Shown one piece after another: positions 1 through 8,930 of a stretch of 64,000 nucleotides of DNA. The notes beneath the pieces were generated by a model that had not been told where the DNA came from, did no database searches, and saw only the letters and a program-made list of their open reading frames with translations. The translations under genes and the position numbers were made by a program. The DNA comes from CAXBNB01 sp040151475 (GTDB taxonomy: Bacteria > Bacteroidota > Bacteroidia > Cytophagales > Cyclobacteriaceae): the NCBI RefSeq assembly GCF_040151475.1, contig NZ_JBDKWG010000144.1:130213-194212 (forward strand), read 5' to 3'. The first letter of the stretch is position 1. Every line of letters begins with the position of its first letter.

Positions 1-2
1 AA

Positions 3-146
3 GAAAAAGTACATACTGATAAATTTGTAACCATCAAATCTGAGGATGAAATTCACACTGGAGAAGGACTGACCGCAGATCAGGATTTTGAATCCTACAC
101 CATCTTGAACCCATCCGGCACTTTGTCTATTGACGAGCAGTTTTAA
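3..146 (+). CDS. lptC: LPS export protein LptC, C-terminal fragment
   Basis: Open reading frame entering from the left edge and ending at TAA 144-146; 47 residues are visible. The C-terminus contains a D-F-E-S-Y-T-I stretch followed by N-P-S-G, resembling the final beta strands of LptC/YrbK-type periplasmic proteins that bridge the LptBFG transporter to LptA in lipopolysaccharide export. In Bacteroidota, lptC commonly precedes a CNNM/CBS 'hemolysin' protein and a PpiD-like isomerase, which is the order here. The family call rests on a short fragment plus synteny, so it is moderately sure. Confidence 0.6.
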   Translation, partial: EKVHTDKFVTIKSEDEIHTGEGLTADQDFESYTILNPSGTLSIDEQF

Positions 147-148
147 CT

Positions 149-322
149 ATGAATAATAATTTATTACAGATAGTCCTATTGACCCTTTCAGCAGGGTTCT
201 TTATCATTGGAATCCATCAAACCATGACACTTGGTTTTTCATATTCTTATTGGATTTTTATGTTAAGTATATCTCTATTACTTTTATATAAAATTAAAAA
301 GGACAAAACAAAGAAGTCCTAA
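149..322 (+). CDS. small two-helix membrane protein, unknown function
   Basis: 57-residue frame starting with ATG two bases after the lptC stop. Residues about 5-24 and 30-48 are hydrophobic, giving two likely transmembrane helices, followed by a lysine-rich cytoplasmic tail (KIKKDKTKKS). The tight spacing to lptC and the 13-nt gap to the next gene suggest one transcript. No family is recognised. Short membrane proteins at this position between lptC and the CNNM gene occur in related Bacteroidota, but nothing in the sequence gives a function. Confidence 0.6.
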   Translation: MNNNLLQIVLLTLSAGFFIIGIHQTMTLGFSYSYWIFMLSISLLLLYKIKKDKTKKS

Positions 323-335
323 CTCACTTGTCCAA

Positions 336-1622
336 ATGGATCCATATCAGGTTAGCTTAATTATTATTTGTTTATTGTTTTCAGCCTTGTTCTCCGGCAT
401 GGAAATCGCTTTTATCTCGTCAAACAGGCTTCATATTGAATTGAGAGGAAAACAAGGATCAATATCAGGGCGCATCATCTCAAGGTTTGCCAACCACCCT
501 TCCCGTTTCATTTCCACTATACTGGTTGGAAACAACCTGGCTCTTGTGTTGTATGGCATCCTCATGGCTGTATTATTAGAACCATGGGTGATTGGTATTT
601 TACCGGAAAAACTGACAGGTGACATCTCAATTTTATTAGTACAGACCATTATTTCTACATTGATCGTATTGATCACAGCGGAGTTTTTACCAAAAAGTAT
701 TTTTATGATAAATCCGTACTTTTTGCTCTCCGTATTTTCAATTCCATTCCTGATAATATACTATCTCTTGTTCCCTGCGGTATATTTAGTAACCGTTACC
801 AGCAAATTTTTCATTACTCAGGTATTAAGGCTGGAATATTCGGAAGACAAGCCCATATTCAGCCTCACTGACCTAAACCATTACGTAAAAAACCTTATCA
901 GTACCAAAACAGAAACTACACCCGAAGATGAAATCAACACCAAAATATTTAACAACGCTTTAGAATTCAAAACGGTCAAGGTTCGTGAATGTATGATTCC
1001 CCGTACTGAAATCGTTGGTGTGGATGTGTCAGAGGATATTGATGAACTAAAAACAGCATTGATTGAAAGTGGGCATTCCAAGATCGTTGTTTATGATGAG
1101 TCAATAGATAATGTCATTGGGTATTGTCATACTTTTGAACTGTTCAACAAGCCCAAATACATCAAAGACATTCTTACCAAGATTACCATAGTGCCTGAAA
1201 CTATGGCAGCCAATGAATTGCTCATCCAGCTGATCTCTGAGCACAAAAGCATGGCATTGGTAGTAGATGAATATGGTGGGACTTCCGGTATTGTGACCAT
1301 CGAAGACATAATAGAAGAAATCTTTGGAGAAATCAGAGACGAGCATGATGATGAAGACCTCACGGAAATAGCATTAGATGACAATACTTATATATTAAGC
1401 GGCAGGGTTGAAATTGATTATTTGAATGACAAATACGAATGGGGGCTTCCTGAAGGAGAATATGACACTTTAGGAGGGTTGGTTTTATCCATTAATGAAA
1501 ACCTGCCGGAACTCAACCAAATCATTACGTTTTCGAAGTTTTCAATGGAAATTTTATCAATGGAAGACACCAGAATAGAAAAGATAAAGTTACAGATTGA
1601 CAACACGTTAACTGAAGATTGA
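336..1622 (+). CDS. CNNM/CBS/CorC-domain membrane protein (hemolysin family)
   Basis: 428 residues, the usual length. An N-terminal CNNM (DUF21) domain with about four membrane helices (residues ~1-190, including the FSGMEIAFISSNR motif) is followed by a CBS-domain pair (~205-330; VVDEYGGTSGIVTIEDIIEEI) and a CorC/HlyC-type C-terminal domain (~345-425). Family members are linked to Mg2+/Co2+ transport or resistance; GldE of gliding flavobacteria belongs to the same superfamily, but this copy sits in the lptC-ppiD cluster rather than beside gldD, so no gld symbol is given. Probably co-transcribed with the two genes upstream. Start ATG 336 is supported by the immediate hydrophobic helix. Confidence 0.9.
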   Translation: MDPYQVSLIIICLLFSALFSGMEIAFISSNRLHIELRGKQGSISGRIISRFANHPSRFISTILVGNNLALVLYGILMAVLLEPWVIGILPEKLTGDISILLVQTIISTLIVLITAEFLPKSIFMINPYFLLSVFSIPFLIIYYLLFPAVYLVTVTSKFFITQVLRLEYSEDKPIFSLTDLNHYVKNLISTKTETTPEDEINTKIFNNALEFKTVKVRECMIPRTEIVGVDVSEDIDELKTALIESGHSKIVVYDESIDNVIGYCHTFELFNKPKYIKDILTKITIVPETMAANELLIQLISEHKSMALVVDEYGGTSGIVTIEDIIEEIFGEIRDEHDDEDLTEIALDDNTYILSGRVEIDYLNDKYEWGLPEGEYDTLGGLVLSINENLPELNQIITFSKFSMEILSMEDTRIEKIKLQIDNTLTED

Positions 1623-1648
1623 TATACATTTCTCTAAGGTTCTAAAAA

Positions 1649-1681
1649 TTTGGTTTTTAAGAACATATATAATTACTTTTG
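1649..1681 (+). promoter_or_regulatory. candidate Bacteroidota promoter for ppiD-like gene
   Basis: TTTG (1649-1652) and TACTTTTG (1674-1681) match the Bacteroidota -33 TTTG / -7 TAnnTTTG pattern with a 21-nt spacer. The predicted start of transcription lies about 100 nt upstream of the ATG at 1788. Pattern match only. Confidence 0.5.
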
Positions 1682-1787
1682 CGCCTCTTCTAATATTTAT
1701 TGTCCGATTATTTCGGAGTTTTCAACGAAAATTTGAAGGACTTTTTAAGAATAGAAACTATAAAATTTATTTAAAAAGCATTAACAA

Positions 1788-3902
1788 ATGGCATTAATAA
1801 ATACGCTAAGGAATAAAATGGGGAAAGTAGTTGTAGGCGTGATAGCTTTTTCAATTATTTCGTTCGTTGGAGCAGACCTTCTAGGTCCCAATTCTGCATT
1901 ATTAGGTGGAGCCAATACAGATGTAGGAGAAATTGCCGGAAACACAATTACCAGAGACGACTATTTGGCAAAAATAGATGAGGTTTCATTTAACTTTCAG
2001 TCAAGTACCGGAAGAAGCCCTTCTTCAAACGAATTGGTCTCTATTCGGAATCAGGCGTGGGATGCTTTAATTGCTGAAATAGCTTATAAAAATCAGTTTG
2101 ATAAATTAGGAGTAGAAGTATCAGAAGATGAATTGGTAGATATGGTTCAGGGTGAAAACATCAGCCCGCAGATCAAACAAATTCCTATTTTCACCAACCA
2201 GCAAACCGGTCAGTTTGATAAGAACTTAGTTGTTGAGTTTCTTAAAAGTCTTTCTAATCAACCACCTCAGCAAAGAGCAGCCTGGTATCAGTTTGAAAGC
2301 AACTTAGGTCCCGGCAGAAGGAGGTTAAAATATGAAAACCTTCTACTGAAGACCAATTATGCTACCGAAGAAGAAGCAAAACTGGAATACAAAGCAACTG
2401 CTGCTACAGCAGATGTTCAATACGTGTATGTGCCATACTATACTTTGAGTGACAGTGCTGTTTCTGTAAGTGATGATGAGTTGGAAGATTATTTGGAAGC
2501 TCATGAAGATGAGTACCAAAGAGAAGATACAAGGAGTATTAAGTATGTAACTTTCGAAGTTATTCCATCTGCCGGAGATACAGCTATTGTCAAAAAGGAA
2601 ATTGAAGCCTTGAAAAAGGGATTTGCTACTGCTGAAAATGATTCCATTTTCTCTGTTGTAAACTCAGATGGCACCTTGCCTTATGTGACTTATCGTGCGG
2701 ATAACGTTCCGGAAGTATTGTTTCAGGACGGAGAGTTGGTACCTGAAGGTACTGTAGTTGGCCCTCAGTTAGAAAACGGAAAATATGCGCTCTACAAACT
2801 CGCATCCGTATCCGAAGGGTTACAATATTCTGCAAAAGCCAGTCATATACTTTTCAAGCCGGAAGGTGATTCAGATGCAGCAAAAGCCAAGGCTAAAAGT
2901 GAGGCCAGAAAAATATTGAAAGAAATACGTGATGGTGCTGATTTTGCTGAAATGGCAAGAATTCATGGTACTGATGGTACCGCATCAAGAGGTGGGGATT
3001 TAGGATGGTTCAACGAAGGTCAAATGGTTGCTCCATTTCAGGAAGCGGTGTTTGCAGCTACTAAAACCGGTTTGCTAAAAGATGTTGTTGAAACAGATTT
3101 TGGATTTCACATCATTGATGTCACTGAGCTCAAAACCAATCTTTCTTATAAAGTAGGTAAGGTTGAACTGGAAATCTATGTAAGCGATCAAACCAGAAAT
3201 AAATACTACAGGGAAGCAGAGATGTTTTCTGTGAAAAGCACAACCTTATCTGATTTTGAAAAAAACAGCACCGAAAGTGGTCTTGAAGTGAAAACAGCAG
3301 ATCGAATTGGCAAAAATGACAGAAGAATAGGTACTCTGACAGAAGCCAGAAGCATTGTATCATGGTTATTTAACACTGCAAAAAAAGGGGATGTATCTGA
3401 AATCTATGAACTTGACAATTATTATGTAATCGCTGTGATGACTGGAATGCAGGGCAAGGGAACTGCTAAGTTGAATGCCGTAAGAAATGAAATAGAACGT
3501 AAGGTTAAAGACCAGAAGAAATCAAAAATTATTATTGACAAACTGGCATCTTCAAGTGGATCACTTCAGGAGGTTGCTGATGCTTATGGTTCGGATGCGA
3601 AAGTATATAGCATGAATGGAGTAAAATTGAGCAGCAATTCTTTGAATAGTGTTGGATTAGCCCCTGAAGCAGTTGGAACTATATTTTCTATGGAAAATGG
3701 AGAAAAAACCAAGCCATTTGCACTAGACAATGGAGTGATTGTAATTGAGTTGATTAATAAAGTCGATCCTGTAGAGATCGCAGATTATGTGCCTTATCAG
3801 GGGCAGGTTCAGCAAAAAAGACAATCAAGAATGGCTTTCAATATAGATGCTAGTGTCAAAGAATTGGCAGAGATAGAAGACAACAGATATAAGTTCTTTT
3901 AA
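1788..3902 (+). CDS. PpiD/SurA-like peptidyl-prolyl isomerase, membrane-anchored
   Basis: 704 residues. A single N-terminal anchor (~12-32, KVVVGVIAFSIISFVGADLL), then a SurA_N-like chaperone region (~45-240), a parvulin PPIase domain (~345-450; SAKASHILFK, RGGDLGWF, TDFGFHIIDV) and a second, degenerate parvulin-like or PpiD C-terminal region (~455-690). This is the PpiD architecture: a periplasmic foldase tethered to the inner membrane that helps newly exported outer-membrane proteins fold. It lies downstream of lptC and the CNNM gene, as in many Bacteroidota, but has its own candidate promoter at 1649-1681 and a strong terminator at 3926. Confidence 0.92.
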   Translation: MALINTLRNKMGKVVVGVIAFSIISFVGADLLGPNSALLGGANTDVGEIAGNTITRDDYLAKIDEVSFNFQSSTGRSPSSNELVSIRNQAWDALIAEIAYKNQFDKLGVEVSEDELVDMVQGENISPQIKQIPIFTNQQTGQFDKNLVVEFLKSLSNQPPQQRAAWYQFESNLGPGRRRLKYENLLLKTNYATEEEAKLEYKATAATADVQYVYVPYYTLSDSAVSVSDDELEDYLEAHEDEYQREDTRSIKYVTFEVIPSAGDTAIVKKEIEALKKGFATAENDSIFSVVNSDGTLPYVTYRADNVPEVLFQDGELVPEGTVVGPQLENGKYALYKLASVSEGLQYSAKASHILFKPEGDSDAAKAKAKSEARKILKEIRDGADFAEMARIHGTDGTASRGGDLGWFNEGQMVAPFQEAVFAATKTGLLKDVVETDFGFHIIDVTELKTNLSYKVGKVELEIYVSDQTRNKYYREAEMFSVKSTTLSDFEKNSTESGLEVKTADRIGKNDRRIGTLTEARSIVSWLFNTAKKGDVSEIYELDNYYVIAVMTGMQGKGTAKLNAVRNEIERKVKDQKKSKIIIDKLASSSGSLQEVADAYGSDAKVYSMNGVKLSSNSLNSVGLAPEAVGTIFSMENGEKTKPFALDNGVIVIELINKVDPVEIADYVPYQGQVQQKRQSRMAFNIDASVKELAEIEDNRYKFF

Positions 3903-3925
3903 TAAAAATTCAAGATAAATTATAT

Positions 3926-3954
3926 GGGAGCGGGATTAACCGTTCCCTTTTTTG
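3926..3954 (+). terminator. rho-independent terminator after ppiD-like gene
   Basis: GGGAGCGG (3926-3933), loop GATTAA, CCGTTCCC (3940-3947) followed by six T. The 8-bp stem has one G-T pair. It ends five bases before the ATG of the next gene. Confidence 0.8.
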
Positions 3955-3958
3955 TTTT

Positions 3959-4216
3959 ATGTCAGACACAAGTTCATTTCAGGAAAGACTGGATCAGCAA
4001 TACAGCTTTCCGGCTTTGTATCCGTTTAAATTTATAGTGCCTCAGGAAAGCCTGGATGATCTTCTGGTCATATTTGCAAAGCATGACCACCAGATCCGCC
4101 CTTCTAAAAATGGCAACTATATAAGTGTTTCCATAAACATCATGGCCGACTCCAGTGACACCATCATTGAATATTACAATCGTGCCAGTGTCGTTAAAGG
4201 GATCATTTCACTTTAA
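3959..4216 (+). CDS. DUF493 family protein
   Basis: 85 residues, the usual length of the Bacteroidota branch of DUF493 (YbeD-like), a small alpha/beta ACT-like fold of unknown role. Visible family features are the YPFKFIVP segment, the central NYISVSINIMADS strand and the YYNRASVVKGIISL end. The ATG at 3959 lies immediately after the U-tract of the preceding terminator, so either its transcript starts inside that region or the gene is expressed by read-through. The next gene starts about 100 nt downstream. Confidence 0.88.
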   Translation: MSDTSSFQERLDQQYSFPALYPFKFIVPQESLDDLLVIFAKHDHQIRPSKNGNYISVSINIMADSSDTIIEYYNRASVVKGIISL

Positions 4217-4321
4217 CTACTAAAGTGAGTGTCAGACTCTAAGTCGAGCACCGATATTCATAAGACTTATAGAGGACTCATTTAAAATTTCACTTATATT
4301 CGTAAAGAATATAAAAGTGTT

Positions 4322-4747
4322 ATGAACGGGAATTTCCACATTTTAAAACTGGTATTTGCAGTATTTCTGCTTTTATTGATCTGCCTAAAAGCTGAAGCCC
4401 AAACGAGTATAGAAGAAAATATGCCTACAAGAAAAGTGGACAAAAAAGTCAAGGAAGATAAAAAGAAATACCGCCCTAAGAGTGAAAAACTCATGTATAT
4501 CTACAAAAGACGGACTAATGGCACACTATACGGTAATCCCTGTGCACTATCTGTTACGCGCAAAATGGGTTTTGAATATATGGCTCAGGAAAAATCCACT
4601 ATTGATCTAAAATCATATTGGGAACGATTCTTCCACAATGGTTGGGTTAAAACCAAACTGGTATTGAGAAGAGGTCCCTGGTGGAAAATCACCGTAAACA
4701 AGCGACTAAAAGAATGTCAGGGTTCTACGGGAGATCGTACAGGATAA
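4322..4747 (+). CDS. basic secreted/periplasmic protein of unknown function
   Basis: 141 residues. A signal peptide is clear (~8-26, LKLVFAVFLLLLICLKAEAQ, cleavage after AEA). The mature part is strongly basic (KKVKEDKKKYRPK), has two cysteines and contains a CALSVTRKMGFEYMAQ segment. Proteins of this type with a conserved YGNPC.. stretch occur in Cytophagales and flavobacteria, but I do not recognise a named family. Convergent with purB: the two stops are one base apart (4747 and 4749). Confidence 0.75.
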   Translation: MNGNFHILKLVFAVFLLLLICLKAEAQTSIEENMPTRKVDKKVKEDKKKYRPKSEKLMYIYKRRTNGTLYGNPCALSVTRKMGFEYMAQEKSTIDLKSYWERFFHNGWVKTKLVLRRGPWWKITVNKRLKECQGSTGDRTG

Positions 4748-4748
4748 T

Positions 4749-6104
4749 TTAGTTAAATGGATTTATCCCCACATAATTGAACGGTGTAATAGCCCTCAAT
4801 TCCTCCTTCACACTTTCGCTTACGTTCAATGTCTCTATAAAATCTTTGATACTTTGTTCCGTTATAGCCTGATTGGTTCTCGTAAGCTCCTTCAAGGCTT
4901 CATAAGGTTTAGGATAGCCTTCCCGTCTCAAAATAGTCTGGATAGCCTCAGATGCTACTGCCCAATTATCTTCAAGATCCTTATGAATCGCTGGTTCATT
5001 CAGTTCCAGTTTTTTCAATCCTTTTTCCAATGATTTTAAAGCAATAAACCCATGTGCAACAGGTACTCCAATATTTCTCAACACGGTAGAATCTGTTAAA
5101 TCCCGTTGCAACCTGGAAATAGGTAATTTGCTGGAAAGGTGGTCGTATATCGCATTTGCAATACCAAGATTTCCTTCAGCGTTTTCAAAATCGATTGGAT
5201 TTACTTTATGCGGCATTGCCGAAGATCCTGTTTCTCCTTTTACTATTTTTTGTTTGAAATAACCCATAGAGACATACTGCCATACATCGCGGCTAAAATC
5301 AATGAGGATAGTGTTGATCCTTTTCAGGTTGTCAAATAAAGCAGCAAGGTTGTCATAGTGCTCGATCTGGGTTGTTGGATAACTTCTATCTAACCCGAGC
5401 GTATCGTTGACGAATTTTTTAGCAAAGCTGTTCCAGTCTATATTTGGATATGCCACATGGTGGGCATTCATATTGCCCGTAGCTCCCCCAAATTTGGCCG
5501 AAAAAGGTATGGATTTCAGTGTATTGATCTGAACGGATAATCGTTCGCAAAAAACAAGTAGCTCTTTTCCTACAGTAGAAGGAGATGCCGGTTGTCCATG
5601 AGTTTTGGCTAACATTGGCACATCTTTCCACTCTCTCGCCAACCCATTCAATTGATCCAGTACCTGATGCAATAATGGTAAAAACTTTTCATTCAACGCA
5701 TCTTTTATCTGCAAAGGAACTGAAGTATTATTGATGTCCTGTGAGGTCAATCCGAAGTGAATAAATTCTTTGAATTTGGACAAACCCAAATTGTCAAATT
5801 TTTCTTTCAAAAAATACTCAACCGCTTTTACATCATGATTGGTAGTCTTCTCTACCTCCTTGATTGACAAAGCATCTTCTTCTGAAAATTGAGATACTAT
5901 TTTTCTCAATACAGGAAAAATATTTTTGTCAACCTCTTGTAGTTGGGGCAAAGGAAGGTTGCACAGGGCAATGAAATAATCCACCTCTACATGTACCCGG
6001 TTTTTGATCAAACCATATTCTGAAAAGTATTGTGCCAGTTCAATGGTGTTTTTGCGGTATCTGCCATCTACTGGTGAAATGGCCGTAAGAGTATTTAAAT
6101 CCAT
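4749..6104 (-). CDS. purB: adenylosuccinate lyase
   Basis: About 451 residues, matching the E. coli-type PurB (456). It converts SAICAR to AICAR and adenylosuccinate to AMP with release of fumarate, in the cytoplasm. The fumarase/aspartase superfamily signature GSSAMPHKVNPIDFEN, with the catalytic serine, lies at ~293-308; TSQDINNTS and KTHGQPASPSTVGKE are the other two conserved active-site regions. The N-terminus MDLNTLTAISPVDGRYR is typical, so the ATG at 6104 is preferred over the in-frame ATG two codons upstream (6110). Confidence 0.97.
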   Translation of the reverse strand: MDLNTLTAISPVDGRYRKNTIELAQYFSEYGLIKNRVHVEVDYFIALCNLPLPQLQEVDKNIFPVLRKIVSQFSEEDALSIKEVEKTTNHDVKAVEYFLKEKFDNLGLSKFKEFIHFGLTSQDINNTSVPLQIKDALNEKFLPLLHQVLDQLNGLAREWKDVPMLAKTHGQPASPSTVGKELLVFCERLSVQINTLKSIPFSAKFGGATGNMNAHHVAYPNIDWNSFAKKFVNDTLGLDRSYPTTQIEHYDNLAALFDNLKRINTILIDFSRDVWQYVSMGYFKQKIVKGETGSSAMPHKVNPIDFENAEGNLGIANAIYDHLSSKLPISRLQRDLTDSTVLRNIGVPVAHGFIALKSLEKGLKKLELNEPAIHKDLEDNWAVASEAIQTILRREGYPKPYEALKELTRTNQAITEQSIKDFIETLNVSESVKEELRAITPFNYVGINPFN

Positions 6105-6127
6105 GTGCATTATAAATAATGAAGGCG

Positions 6128-6135
6128 CAAAATTA
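6128..6135 (-). promoter_or_regulatory. candidate -7 element for purB
   Basis: Read on the minus strand, TAATTTTG matches TAnnTTTG and is followed by CGCCTTC, the same context as the -7 element at 1674. It lies about 24 nt upstream of the purB ATG. No convincing -33 TTG is seen, so support is modest. Confidence 0.4.
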
Positions 6136-6205
6136 GTGAATTCGAAGCACTATATTTTAATACAGTTTTATTTTATGGTTACATTTTCTGACAGTAAATT
6201 CCGGT

Positions 6206-7261
6206 ATGATCAAATTTCAACATAAAAATCTAATAAGATTTGCCACCAGCCTGTTGACAAGAGCAGGACTGCCAGAGGACAGAGCAAAAATTACAGCAAG
6301 TACGTTGGTGGAATCTGACCTCATGGGACATAGCACACATGGTTTGTCTTTGCTGTCTCCGTATTTGGACAGTGCAACAAAAGGAAAAATGAAATTGTCT
6401 GGTGATCCTCGCACCATTCGGGATACAGGCGCAAGCATAGCCTGGGATGGGCAGTATTTGCCAGGTCCATGGTTGATTCATGAGGCAATAGATTTGGCTT
6501 TAGAAAGAATCACAAAGCATCCGGTTGTCACTATGACCATTCAAAAAAGTCATCACATTGGTTGTTTGGCGGCATATCCCGAGCGTGCAACAGAAAAAGG
6601 ATTGATGATGTTGTTGTCGTGTTCCGATCCAATCAATGCCACAGTAGCTCCATTTGGTGGATTGGAAGGTGTTTATAGTCCCAATCCACTTGCCATTGGT
6701 TTTCCGACAGAAGGAAAACCAGTTATTATAGACATCAGTATGTCCAGCACCGCCAATGGGTTGATTAATCAAAGTTATGCTCAGGGGAAAAAACTACCTC
6801 ATCCATGGCTTCAAGATGGCAAGGGCGAAGTAACGGATGATCCTGCCTCCTTTATGGAAAATCCTCCTGCTACTATATTGCCTTTGGGAGGTCAGGATGC
6901 TGGCTATAAAGGTTTTGGTCTTGGTTTACTGATAGAAATGTTGACTTCAGGGCTTGGAGGGCATGGTCGTGCGGATTCTCCTACTGATTGGGGTGCTTCT
7001 GTCTTTTTGCAGGTCTTCGATCCTGAAGGCTTTGGTGGATTGGAAAATTTTAAAAGACAAGCACAATTTTTAGCAGAAGCCAGTCTTGCCAGCAAACCTA
7101 TTGACCCGGGCAATCCCGTTCGGCTACCTGGCCATCGTGCAATGAATCTTCGTGACAAACAAAAAAAGGAAGGGGTTGTCTTGAATCCTTCTATCGTACA
7201 GTCATTGGAAAGCTGGGGTGAAAAACTGGGGGTGGTAATGCCAGAAAATAAACAATCCTAG
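6206..7261 (+). CDS. Ldh family oxidoreductase (malate/L-lactate dehydrogenase type)
   Basis: 351 residues, normal for the Ldh_2 family (YlbC/ComC/ureidoglycolate dehydrogenase group) of NAD(P)-dependent 2-hydroxyacid dehydrogenases. Family features: ESDLMGHSTHGLSLL near residue 40, KSHHIGCLAAYPERA at ~112-126, NPLAIGFPTEGKPVIIDISM at ~160-180, and GYKGFGLGLLIEMLTSGLGG near ~235. The substrate (malate, sulfolactate, ureidoglycolate or another) cannot be read from sequence. The 3' end overlaps the stop of the convergent rhomboid gene by four bases. Confidence 0.9.
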   Translation: MIKFQHKNLIRFATSLLTRAGLPEDRAKITASTLVESDLMGHSTHGLSLLSPYLDSATKGKMKLSGDPRTIRDTGASIAWDGQYLPGPWLIHEAIDLALERITKHPVVTMTIQKSHHIGCLAAYPERATEKGLMMLLSCSDPINATVAPFGGLEGVYSPNPLAIGFPTEGKPVIIDISMSSTANGLINQSYAQGKKLPHPWLQDGKGEVTDDPASFMENPPATILPLGGQDAGYKGFGLGLLIEMLTSGLGGHGRADSPTDWGASVFLQVFDPEGFGGLENFKRQAQFLAEASLASKPIDPGNPVRLPGHRAMNLRDKQKKEGVVLNPSIVQSLESWGEKLGVVMPENKQS

Positions 7262-7878
7262 AAAATGCGATAGTTAACTACCTCATTGAAAAAAGTACTG
7301 ATGACAGACGGCTGAATAAATATACTAAACACTACACCAAACAAAGCACCTACCAAGTGTGCATGGTGGTTCACATTGTCTGCCATTCTTTTTCCCTCAT
7401 AGTACGAATAAATAAGGTATAAAGCACCTAAAATAAATCCCGGAATACAAATGATGCCATACAGACATATCGGATTGGTAGGGAGAAAAAGTATGCTGCT
7501 AAATACTACAGCAGATACTCCTCCGGATGCCCCTAAAGAATTGTAATGTGGATGGTCTTTGTGCTTCAAAATGGATGGAATGTCAGAAACTACAATACCT
7601 ATCAGGTAGAGTGCTAAAAAATAATATGGACCACTTGGGCCAAGGATATAGGTGTACATATCTTCTATCAGTCTTCCAAAAAAGAAAAAAGTAAACATAT
7701 TAAAACCCAGATGAACCCAGTTAGCATGTACAAACCCTGAACTGATCATACGATAAAACTGACCACTTTTAGTTACGGCATAAGGATTCATCATTAGTTT
7801 ATGCTGAAGGTCTGGTTTATTCCAACCAGTCATACTGATTGCAATTGTTACTATGATAATGATGATACTAAATGACAT
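7258..7878 (-). CDS. rhomboid family intramembrane serine protease
   Basis: 206 residues from the ATG at 7878 (a TTG two codons upstream is also open). Six membrane helices are expected. The catalytic dyad is visible: serine in SLGASGGVSAVV (GASG motif) and histidine in NHHAHLVGALFG; the HLGFNMFTFFFFG motif contributes the oxyanion-side residues. This is the minimal six-helix bacterial rhomboid, which cleaves transmembrane segments of unknown clients. Convergent with the Ldh gene; roughly 70 nt downstream of the polyprenyl synthetase gene on the same strand, so possibly co-transcribed. Confidence 0.93.
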   Translation of the reverse strand: MSFSIIIIIVTIAISMTGWNKPDLQHKLMMNPYAVTKSGQFYRMISSGFVHANWVHLGFNMFTFFFFGRLIEDMYTYILGPSGPYYFLALYLIGIVVSDIPSILKHKDHPHYNSLGASGGVSAVVFSSILFLPTNPICLYGIICIPGFILGALYLIYSYYEGKRMADNVNHHAHLVGALFGVVFSIFIQPSVISTFFNEVVNYRIF

Positions 7879-7946
7879 ACTCAAAGCCCGTTTTAAATGT
7901 ATTTTTATTCTACTATTCCTGTAATTGTTATTTTCGAAGCAACCAC

Positions 7947-8930
7947 CTATTTGTCTCTTGCTATTATCGATTTGGCAAACTCTTTCAATTCTACCAAAGA
8001 TTCTTCCGGTTCGTTTAGTTGATCCAGAGTAGCAAAAGCTTTATCAAAAAACAGATTCATCTTTTCTTCAGACGCTTCCTTTACACCCAATTCATCGTAC
8101 AATTCTTTAACTGCATTTACCTTTTTTATCGAATCAATTTCTTTGTCTTGCAGCAGTAAAGTAAGAGTGTTTTTCTGGTCAGCATTCGCCAGTTCCATTG
8201 CTTTGATCAATAAAAACGTTTTTTTGTTGGAAATAATGTCACCACCAACCTGCTTACCAAACTTTTCCTGTTCGCCATATACATCTAGGATGTCATCCTT
8301 CAACTGAAACCCGATTCCCATGTGAATACCAAAGTTCCTCAGTTTGACGGCTTCTTCTTTGGTCATTCCCCCTAACAACCCTCCAAGCTCCAGGCTAAAA
8401 CCAAGCAAAACAGCAGTTTTTAACATGATCATGTTGATGTAGTCAATCTCCTCGATTCTTTCTTCTGTCTCAAAATTCATATCAAGTTGCTGTCCTTCAC
8501 ACACCTCTATGGCACATCGGTTGAATTGCCTGAGTATATAAGCAATGTCATCTGTTTCTGCTTCCAGTAATAATTCGTAAACATATATTGACATGGTATC
8601 ACCGGACAATATAGCGGTATTGCTATTCCATTTTTCATGCACAGTGGTTTTTCCCCTACGCAAGGGGGCATCATCCATAATGTCATCATGCACTAAAGTA
8701 AAATTATGAAACACTTCCACGGCCAGAGCTGGTTTCAATATTTTCTGCCAGTCCTCTTTCTTAATGCCATAGGCCAAAAGAGTCAACAATGGGCGCATCC
8801 TTTTGCCACCTAGAGTCAATATATATTCAATAGGCTCATACAACTCTGCTGGATAACCTCCAAAATTCAGCTCCTTAATACTTTTGTTTAACTCAGAAAC
8901 TAATATGTCTATATTCCGGTTCGTCTTCAT
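7947..8930 (-). CDS. polyprenyl synthetase (trans-isoprenyl diphosphate synthase)
   Basis: 327 residues. Both aspartate-rich motifs are present: DDIMDD with the following RRGKTTVH (first, ~82-95) and DDILDVYG (second, ~212-219); GGKRMRP is the allylic-substrate motif near the N-terminus. The enzyme condenses IPP with allylic diphosphates to make isoprenoid chains used for quinones or undecaprenyl precursors. Product length cannot be settled by eye. The start codon lies inside the 3' end of the upstream RNase R gene (38-bp overlap), which implies transcription and perhaps translational coupling with rnr. Confidence 0.93.
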   Translation of the reverse strand: MKTNRNIDILVSELNKSIKELNFGGYPAELYEPIEYILTLGGKRMRPLLTLLAYGIKKEDWQKILKPALAVEVFHNFTLVHDDIMDDAPLRRGKTTVHEKWNSNTAILSGDTMSIYVYELLLEAETDDIAYILRQFNRCAIEVCEGQQLDMNFETEERIEEIDYINMIMLKTAVLLGFSLELGGLLGGMTKEEAVKLRNFGIHMGIGFQLKDDILDVYGEQEKFGKQVGGDIISNKKTFLLIKAMELANADQKNTLTLLLQDKEIDSIKKVNAVKELYDELGVKEASEEKMNLFFDKAFATLDQLNEPEESLVELKEFAKSIIARDK

